This document shows positions 1 to 4,839 of a stretch of DNA of 7,023 nt, one piece after another (the first letter of the stretch is position 1; each line of letters begins with the position of its first letter). The translations under genes and the position numbers were made by a program. Source of the DNA: Chloroflexota bacterium (GTDB taxonomy: Bacteria; Chloroflexota; Anaerolineae; JACRMK01); contig JACQEC010000120.1 in NCBI GenBank assembly GCA_016200765.1, forward strand, positions 1-7,023, written 5' to 3'. The notes under the pieces are model-generated. The model did no database searches. It was not told the origin of the DNA and worked only from the letters and a program-made list of their open reading frames with translations.

Positions 1-835
1 CCTGGCGCGCGCTCAAGTCGCTCGCAGAGTAGTGACGCGCGATGTGCGGGTCGGTCTGTGGGTTCAGGCGCTGATCGTCAATGCCGTTCAGCACGCCAAA
101 CAGGCGATCTTTGCGCGCCCGCAGGATCGGGTCAAGTTTCTCGCCAAATTCCGGCGTCAGGATTTCCCGCGCGTAACGTTCGCTGACCGTGGTGATCGCA
201 TCGCCAAACAGGATGCCGCGCGCCATGAAATCCACGGCCTCGTTGATGTCGGGCGCGACATCCGGATGCGCGATGAAGCCCAGCGCGGCCAGCCCGGCAA
301 TCTCTAGCACGCGGTGGCCGAAGATGCCCTGATAGGCAAGGTTGTGGATCGTGTAAACGCTGGCGGTCTGCTTGAAGAACGGGTCGTCACTAAAGGTCGT
401 TTTTAGCCAGTTCGGCACGATGGCCGTCTGCCAATCGTGGCAGTGCGCCACGTCCGGCCGCCAGTTCAACTGCCGGCACATTTCGAGCGCGGCGCGGCAG
501 AAGAAAATGAACCGCTCGGCGTCGTCGTGGTACATGTAGATGCCGTCGCGCTCGTAGAGCCGGGGGTTCTGGATCAGATAGATCGGCGTTTGGCCGTCGA
601 GCGTCGTCTGCTGGACGCTGGCCTGATCGTGGCGGCCATCCAGCGGCACGTCAAAGGGGCCGAGTAGAGGCGAGAAATGAAACCGCTGTGAGTCAATCAC
701 GGAGTAGTGCGGCATCGCAACGCGCACATCCACGCCCAGCCGTGTCAGCGCAATAGGCAGTGAGCCGACCACGTCGGCGATGCCGCCGGTCTTGGCAAAC
801 GGGAAACACTCCGAAGACAGCATCAAAACTTTCAA
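1..835 (-). CDS. glgA: Glycogen synthase, N-terminal part (runs off left edge)
   Basis: Transfers glucose from ADP-glucose (in some lineages UDP-glucose) to the growing alpha-1,4-glucan; a cytoplasmic GT5 enzyme of glycogen synthesis. Translating the complement gives 278 residues starting MKVLMLSSECFPFAKTGG. KTGGIADVVGSLP (15-27) is the family's N-terminal nucleotide-sugar loop, with Lys15 at the same position as in E. coli GlgA. HDWQT (133-137), YTIHNLAYQGIFG (161-173), TTVSERYAREI (215-225) and GVLNGID (247-253) are also typical, all in the usual order. The C-terminal GT-B domain lies beyond the window. The start is TTG at 835-833: no ATG or GTG lies in frame between it and the preceding stop, and MKVL matches the usual family beginning. 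The next in-frame ATG (823) would remove beta-strand 1. It begins 25 nt after the dehydrogenase stop, with only a weak purine stretch (GGGA) upstream, so it probably depends on read-through from that gene. The family is secure; the start is likely but not certain. Confidence 0.95.
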   Translation of the reverse strand, partial: MKVLMLSSECFPFAKTGGIADVVGSLPIALTRLGVDVRVAMPHYSVIDSQRFHFSPLLGPFDVPLDGRHDQASVQQTTLDGQTPIYLIQNPRLYERDGIYMYHDDAERFIFFCRAALEMCRQLNWRPDVAHCHDWQTAIVPNWLKTTFSDDPFFKQTASVYTIHNLAYQGIFGHRVLEIAGLAALGFIAHPDVAPDINEAVDFMARGILFGDAITTVSERYAREILTPEFGEKLDPILRARKDRLFGVLNGIDDQRLNPQTDPHIARHYSASDLSARQ

Positions 836-860
836 CGTTCGCGTTCCCGTCGGTGAGATG

Positions 861-1892
861 TCAATATCCCTTCTGGCGATCAACAACATTGAAGAGCGGC
901 TGGCCGTTCAAGGTCTGTCGCAGGTTCTCGGCAAAGAGGTCGGTGCACTTGTCGTCGTAGCTCGGAATGAAGCCTGAAACATGCGGTGAGAGGATGACGT
1001 TATCAAGCCGGTAGAGCGGGCTGGCGGCGGGCAGAGGCTCCTGCGCGAACACGTCCAGCGCCGCGCCCGCGATTCGCCCTTCGGCCAGCGCCTGCGCCAG
1101 CGCCGCCTCGTCCACCGTCGCCCCGCGCCCGACGTTGATGAAGTAGGCCGTCGGCTTCATGGCGCGCAGCTCGCGTTCGCCCACCATCATGCGCGTCTCA
1201 CGGGTTAGCGGCGCGGCCATCACGACATAATCCGACTGCGCGAGCAGGTCGGCGAGTTGGGCAGGCGCAAGCCACTGATCGGGCAAGGCGCCTGCCGGGT
1301 CGCCCGTGCCGGGCAAGCGGTAGCCGACGTCAGCCCGCTGGCTGATGTCGCGCTTGCTCACGACCACGCGCATCTGGAATGTCTTGCCGACGCGCGCAAT
1401 CTCGCGGCCAATGCTTCCGTAGCCGATAATCCCCAGCGTCTGCCCGCGCACCTCAGCCGGCACAAACAGCGGCCATCGCTGCTGATCAAGCGGCCACGCG
1501 CCTTTCTGCTGCTGGTCAGGCGGCCACGCACCTTTCTGCTGCCACTCGATCATGCGCGGCACGCGATGCGCCAGCGCAAACAGCATCGTAAACGTGTAGT
1601 CCGCCACCGAAGCGGCATGGACGCCGCTGGTGGTTGCCAGCGGGATGGTCGTCTTGAGAATGGGATGGTCGCCCAGCACGTCAAGGCCGGCCAGATGCAG
1701 TTGCACCCAGCGCAGGCGCGGCGCGCGCGAGAGGTCGCGCGGCGGCATGAAGCAGTAGAGGATGTCCGCCGCGCGGTAGTCAGCCTCATCAGGCTTGGCC
1801 TGATAGACGTTCAACTGCGGCGAGATGCGCCGCAGTTTATCCAGCAGGGGTTGGCCGAAAGGCATGGTCACGAGGACGTTGAGCGGTTCCAT
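861..1892 (-). CDS. D-2-hydroxyacid dehydrogenase (NAD(P)-dependent)
   Basis: 343 residues, a usual length for the family, which interconverts 2-ketoacids (for example glyoxylate or hydroxypyruvate) and D-2-hydroxyacids in the cytoplasm. The substrate-domain half is residues 1-110. The Rossmann motif is GYGSIG (157-162) in TLGIIGYGSIGREIA. The catalytic set is complete: Arg256 in NVGRGATVDEAAL, Glu285 in DVFAQEP and His304 in SPHVSG. After the second beta-strand the sequence reads SKRD (179-182), with basic residues where NAD-preferring members usually have Asp, so NADPH use is plausible but unproven. Residues about 119-138 contain a duplicated ten-residue segment (see the repeat at 1481-1540). 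ATG 1892 is chosen because it lies 4 nt after the upstream stop and begins the first beta-strand (NVLVTM). A longer open frame to 2069 would overlap the upstream gene with unrelated sequence. No good SD is near; a GAGGAG about 19 nt upstream is too distant, so translational coupling is likely. The exact substrate is not assignable. Confidence 0.93.
   Translation of the reverse strand: MEPLNVLVTMPFGQPLLDKLRRISPQLNVYQAKPDEADYRAADILYCFMPPRDLSRAPRLRWVQLHLAGLDVLGDHPILKTTIPLATTSGVHAASVADYTFTMLFALAHRVPRMIEWQQKGAWPPDQQQKGAWPLDQQRWPLFVPAEVRGQTLGIIGYGSIGREIARVGKTFQMRVVVSKRDISQRADVGYRLPGTGDPAGALPDQWLAPAQLADLLAQSDYVVMAAPLTRETRMMVGERELRAMKPTAYFINVGRGATVDEAALAQALAEGRIAGAALDVFAQEPLPAASPLYRLDNVILSPHVSGFIPSYDDKCTDLFAENLRQTLNGQPLFNVVDRQKGY
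1481..1540. repeat. 30-bp in-frame tandem duplication inside the dehydrogenase gene
   Basis: Two adjacent 30-bp copies (1481-1510 and 1511-1540) match at 27 of 30 positions. Read on the minus strand they encode QKGAWPPDQQ and QKGAWPLDQQ. Two of the three differences are synonymous (GGT/GGC, GAC/GAT) and one changes Pro to Leu. The segment lies between the first substrate-domain half and the Rossmann domain, just before RWPLFVPAEVRGQTLG. Related enzymes, as I recall them, have a single WPxD-RW stretch here, so one copy looks like a local duplication. Because 30 is a multiple of three the reading frame is kept. Confidence 0.9.
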
Positions 1893-1896
1893 AAGG

Positions 1897-2325
1897 TCAA
1901 TTCGACGAAATCTCCTCGTTATGCCAGCCCTGCGCTTCCGGCGGGGGCATAGCCGAGGCGTGGTGATGCACCAACTTCCAGCCGTCATTGACGCGCTGGA
2001 ACACGTTGGTGGCTTGCGCGATGCTATACTGCCATGCGTCTTCGCCATGCGTGGTGATGTTTTCGACACAAGTCACCCACGCCGTGTCGTGGTCACAGTG
2101 TATCACCACCTGCGACGGCATGATCTGCATAGGCTGGCCGTCGGCAAATATCTCCACCCAACTCTCCCGCACCGCCTTCCAGCCGCTCAACTGCGACCAG
2201 CCCGGATGAACACAGCCCACGAACTCGGCGTGCAGCCAAACTTCATCCATCAGCCGCATGTCGCTGGCCGCCATGGCGCGGTAAAAGTTACGATTCGTTT
2301 CCAGAATCAGTGCGCGGTCGTCCAT
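1897..2325 (-). CDS. NTF2-like / SnoaL-like domain protein
   Basis: A 142-residue single-domain protein with the pattern of the NTF2/SnoaL/ketosteroid-isomerase-like superfamily. It has an N-terminal helix (ALILETNRNFYRAMAASD, 5-22), the loop FVGCVHPGWSQLSGWKAVRESW (about 35-56), then strands TAWVTCVENI and ATNVFQRVNDGWKLVHHHAS. This GWKLVHHHAS-type ending is common in the SnoaL_3/DUF4440 groups. Members include isomerases, cyclases and proteins of unknown role, and no reaction can be assigned here. The HHH triplet and the Trp/His-rich loop would line the cavity. ATG 2325 begins 18 nt after a TATAAT box, implying a leader of only about 10 nt and no SD. It is the first gene of the leftward unit, and its TGA stop lies 4 nt before the dehydrogenase ATG. 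The GAG GAG codons near its 3' end may serve the next gene weakly. Confidence 0.85.
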   Translation of the reverse strand: MDDRALILETNRNFYRAMAASDMRLMDEVWLHAEFVGCVHPGWSQLSGWKAVRESWVEIFADGQPMQIMPSQVVIHCDHDTAWVTCVENITTHGEDAWQYSIAQATNVFQRVNDGWKLVHHHASAMPPPEAQGWHNEEISSN

Positions 2326-2342
2326 CGTGGTCAGTCCACGCG

Positions 2343-2351
2343 ATTATAGCA
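2343..2351 (-). promoter_or_regulatory. Extended -10 promoter of the leftward unit
   Basis: On the minus strand this reads TGCTATAAT: a perfect TATAAT box at 2348-2343 with the TG of an extended -10 at 2351-2350. The start of transcription should fall near 2336, about 10 nt before the ATG at 2325. No good -35 is seen at 16-18 bp spacing (the best candidates resemble TCAAGA or CAAGAC), which suits an extended -10 promoter. The box lies in the 14-bp sequence CGCGATTATAGCAT (2339-2352), which recurs inverted at 2394-2407. Confidence 0.65.
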
Positions 2352-2373
2352 TAGAAGACTTTCGCGTCTTGAG

Positions 2374-2403
2374 TTGCCCCACAGCCGCGCGCAATGCTAT
2401 AAT
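2374..2403 (+). promoter_or_regulatory. Promoter of the acylase gene (extended -10)
   Basis: TATAAT at 2398-2403 is preceded by TG at 2395-2396 (TGCTATAAT). A partial -35, TTGCCC (2374-2379), stands 18 bp upstream and matches TTGACA at 4 of 6 positions. Predicted start of transcription is near 2410, giving a leader of about 80 nt to the SD-supported ATG at 2491. The -10 is in ATGCTATAATCGCG (2394-2407), an exact inverted copy of the sequence carrying the leftward promoter. Confidence 0.65.
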
Positions 2404-2479
2404 CGCGCCCGGATGCGAGAAACGCGGATCGCCCGCTCGCTGCACATGGCGCCACGTCTCCCATTATCTATCCCCGAAC

Positions 2480-2484
2480 GAGGT
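2480..2484 (+). promoter_or_regulatory. Shine-Dalgarno site that fixes the acylase start
   Basis: GAGGT at 2480-2484 stands 6 nt before ATG 2491, a good match and spacing. It favours this start over the in-frame TTG 2374, ATG 2413 and ATG 2446, none of which has a comparable site. Confidence 0.75.
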
Positions 2485-2490
2485 CAATCT

Positions 2491-4839
2491 ATGAACTTAC
2501 GCGAGGCCCTGCCTCAAACGGATGGCGCGATTCGAGTACAAGGCATCACGGCTGATATCGAGGTGGTGCGCGACCGCTGGGGCGTTCCGCACATCCACGC
2601 GCGCACCGTGGCCGACGCATTCTTCGCGCAAGGTTTCGTCCATGCGCAAGACCGCCTGTGGCACATGGAGTGGGATCGGCGCCGCGCCTACGGCCGCACC
2701 GCCGAACTGATCGGGCGCGGCGGCCTCGAGGCCGACCGCTTGGCGCGCCGCTTCCAGATCGAGCGCGCGTCGTTGGCTGACTGGCAAAACCTCAACGCCG
2801 AAACCCGCGAGATGCTCGACGCCTATACCGCCGGCGTCAACGCCTTTCTGGCGGAGAACGCCGTACCGTCCCTCGAGTTCAAACTCCTACACCTGAAACC
2901 CGAGCCGTGGCGCGCTCTGGACTGCCTGAGCATCTTCAAGATTCGCCACATTCTCATGGGCGTGCTCTTCAACAAGATTTTTCGCCTGAAGGTCGTTTTG
3001 CGGCTCGGTCCGGAACGCGCCGCCGGCCTGTTCATCGGCTACCGCGAAGGACAACCTCTGATCATCCCGCCAGACGAGGTGTATCGCCGCAGCGGGCCGA
3101 TCACCTCCACGCTCGAGGCGGCTTCGCAATTACTGCCGTCGGCGGGCGGCAGTAACAATTGGGCCGTTGACGGCACGAGGACGAAAAGCGGCAAGCCCCT
3201 GCTGGCTGGCGACCCCCATCGCGCGATTGATGTCCCTAACGTCTATTACCAGAACCACCTGAAAAGCGACGAGTTCGATGTGATCGGCGTGTCGTTCCCC
3301 GGTGTGCCGGGCTTTCCGCATCTCGGGCACAACGACCGCGTCGGCTGGGCAATCACGCACGCCGGAGCCGACTATCAAGACCTCTATCTGGAACGATTTG
3401 ATACGCAAGACGCAAACCGCTATGAGTTCAATGGCGAATGGCTGACCGCCGAGCTCTCCGACGAGCAGATATTCGTGCGGGGCGATGAGCCGGTGGGCGA
3501 GCGTGTCCGGCGCACGCGGCACGGCCCGCTCATCGAAGATGGCCCGTGGCCCGACTTCGGCATCGCCTTGCACTACACCGCCTTAGACCCCGGCAAGACG
3601 TTTGAGTGTTTCCTGCCCATCATGCGCGCGCGGTCGGTTGAGGCCTTGCGCGAGGCACAGCGCGAGTGGGTTGATCCCGCGCAGAACCTTATCATGGCCG
3701 ACGTGGACGGGCACATCGGCTACCACACGCGCGGGCGCCTGCCGCTTCGCTCGACGGCCAACGGCTGGTTGCCGGTGCCCGGCTGGACGGGCGATCACGA
3801 GTGGCAGGGCACGATCCCCTTCGAGCAGATGCCGCAGGCCGCAGACCCCGCCACGCATTTTATCATCACAGCCAACAACAAGATCGTGGACGACTCCTAC
3901 CCCTACTTTATCAGCGTGGACGCCGCGCCCGGCGACCGCGCCACCCGCCTCCACGAACTCATCCAACCGCTGACCGGCGCGACAGCCGATGACTTCGCGG
4001 CCATTCAAGCCGACCGCCTGTCCGTCCCCGCGCGTGGGCTGATGCCCCACCTGCTGGCAATCGTCCCGCCTGATGAACCATCGTCGCGCGCGCTGGCACG
4101 GCTGATCGGCTGGGATTGCCGCGTCGAGCCTGACAGCGTCGCGGCGACCATCTACGAAAAAACCCGCGTCGCCCTGTTACGCCTGTTGCTGGAGCCGATT
4201 GTCGGCCCCGAGCTGATGACCGAGATGTTCAGCGCCGCGGGCGGCGCGAGTGCGCTCCTTGGGCCACTCCGCAGTAACCTCGCCGCGCTCATAGAGGCCA
4301 ACGACACGCGCTTGCTCGACCCCGCAGACCCTCAGCGCGCTTCATGGCCGGCCGCCTTGCAGACCGCGCTCTCCACGGCCGTCGCTGAATTGCGCGCACA
4401 GCTGGGCGACGATATGAACCAGTGGCAATGGGCGCGCATCCACACCACCGCGCCCGTCCACCCGCTCTCGGTCGTGCCGGAGATTGGCGACCGCCTGAAC
4501 CCGCCGCGCGCGCCCTATGGCGGAGACAATGACACAGTGCAGGCCGCCGGCTTCGCGCCAGCGCTCGGCTATACAATCAGTAGCAGCCAGTGCTATCGCC
4601 AGATCATTGACCTCGGCGATCTCGCGCGCTCGCGCTGGGTCGTGCCGCTCGGCGCGTCGGGCCATCCCGGCAGTCCGCATTACGCCGATCAGGTGGCGGT
4701 GTGGAGCGCCAACAGCCACATCCCCATGCTATACGACTGGCAGGAGATCGCCGCCGGTGCAGAAAGCGTCCTCCGCCTGAGCCTGTCGAAGGCTGACCGC
4801 CTGACGTTTGGTGAACCTTCTGAACCCCTCGCGTCGTAA
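2491..4839 (+). CDS. Penicillin acylase-family Ntn-hydrolase (amide hydrolase)
   Basis: 782 residues, normal for the precursor of this self-processing family, which cleaves amide-linked acyl groups (beta-lactams, acyl-homoserine lactones, cyclic lipopeptides and others). The start region IEVVRDRWGVPHIHA and FFAQGFVHAQDRLWHMEWDRR is the typical alpha-chain opening. The predicted cleavage gives Ser221 of GGSNNWAV as the beta-chain N-terminal nucleophile. His243 in GDPH is then beta-23, the position of the His that assists Ser in cephalosporin-acylase-type members. GHNDRVGWAITHAGADYQDLYLE (279 on) and the ANN at 461-463 supply the usual oxyanion region, and GGDND (677-681) and GASGHPGSPHYADQ near the C-terminus are also typical. 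No signal peptide or membrane segment is visible, so processing would occur in the cytoplasm, unlike most studied members. The last 20 residues (LSLSK, 763-767, and after) come from a repeat and look like an added tail. It overlaps the next gene by 29 bp. Family is sure, substrate unknown. Confidence 0.95.
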   Translation: MNLREALPQTDGAIRVQGITADIEVVRDRWGVPHIHARTVADAFFAQGFVHAQDRLWHMEWDRRRAYGRTAELIGRGGLEADRLARRFQIERASLADWQNLNAETREMLDAYTAGVNAFLAENAVPSLEFKLLHLKPEPWRALDCLSIFKIRHILMGVLFNKIFRLKVVLRLGPERAAGLFIGYREGQPLIIPPDEVYRRSGPITSTLEAASQLLPSAGGSNNWAVDGTRTKSGKPLLAGDPHRAIDVPNVYYQNHLKSDEFDVIGVSFPGVPGFPHLGHNDRVGWAITHAGADYQDLYLERFDTQDANRYEFNGEWLTAELSDEQIFVRGDEPVGERVRRTRHGPLIEDGPWPDFGIALHYTALDPGKTFECFLPIMRARSVEALREAQREWVDPAQNLIMADVDGHIGYHTRGRLPLRSTANGWLPVPGWTGDHEWQGTIPFEQMPQAADPATHFIITANNKIVDDSYPYFISVDAAPGDRATRLHELIQPLTGATADDFAAIQADRLSVPARGLMPHLLAIVPPDEPSSRALARLIGWDCRVEPDSVAATIYEKTRVALLRLLLEPIVGPELMTEMFSAAGGASALLGPLRSNLAALIEANDTRLLDPADPQRASWPAALQTALSTAVAELRAQLGDDMNQWQWARIHTTAPVHPLSVVPEIGDRLNPPRAPYGGDNDTVQAAGFAPALGYTISSSQCYRQIIDLGDLARSRWVVPLGASGHPGSPHYADQVAVWSANSHIPMLYDWQEIAAGAESVLRLSLSKADRLTFGEPSEPLAS
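4775..4793 (+). repeat. REP-like palindrome-flanked repeat, copy 1 (in acylase 3' end)
   Basis: Contains the 15-nt core CTGAGCCTGTCGAAG (4777-4791), shared exactly with copy 2 at 5753-5767. The ends pair as GCCT (4775-4778) with AGGC (4790-4793), leaving an 11-nt loop. In the acylase frame the core encodes LSLSK. Cores of this kind with complementary arms recur in many bacterial genomes, as I recall; I could not check this. Confidence 0.7.

Larger units (their letters stand above)
2326..2490. promoter_or_regulatory. Divergent intergenic control region
   Basis: This 165-bp gap separates the leftward unit from the acylase gene and holds both promoters. The two 14-bp inverted copies (2339-2352 and 2394-2407) are 41 bp apart. 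Between them lies a small dyad, AAGAC (2355-2359) and GTCTT (2366-2370), with a 6-nt spacer, a possible operator half-site pair. It has no T-run and is not a terminator. Rightward open reading continues through 2374-2490 in the acylase frame, but its predicted peptide is arginine-rich and unlike the family's N-terminus, so I treat it as leader. Confidence 0.55.

Noticed and set aside
32..667. Short plus-strand open frames over the left end
   Set aside because: They lie opposite the clear GlgA N-terminal sequence.
1257..1952. Long open frame on the plus strand across the dehydrogenase gene
   Set aside because: It is antisense to a gene with an intact catalytic set; its arginine- and histidine-rich translation has no family pattern.
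1893..2069. 59-codon upstream extension of the dehydrogenase
   Set aside because: It overlaps the NTF2-like gene in another frame and its sequence is unlike any dehydrogenase N-terminus.
2355..2370. Dyad as a transcription terminator
   Set aside because: Only a 5-bp stem and no following T-run; it sits between divergent genes, not after one.
2926..2940. CTGAGCATCTTCAAG as a third copy of the repeat core
   Set aside because: It shares only the two ends of the core, the middle differs, and it encodes the ordinary LSIFK helix of the acylase.
3130..4050. Two minus-strand open frames inside the acylase gene
   Set aside because: The acylase frame carries conserved motifs throughout; the antisense products match nothing I recognise.
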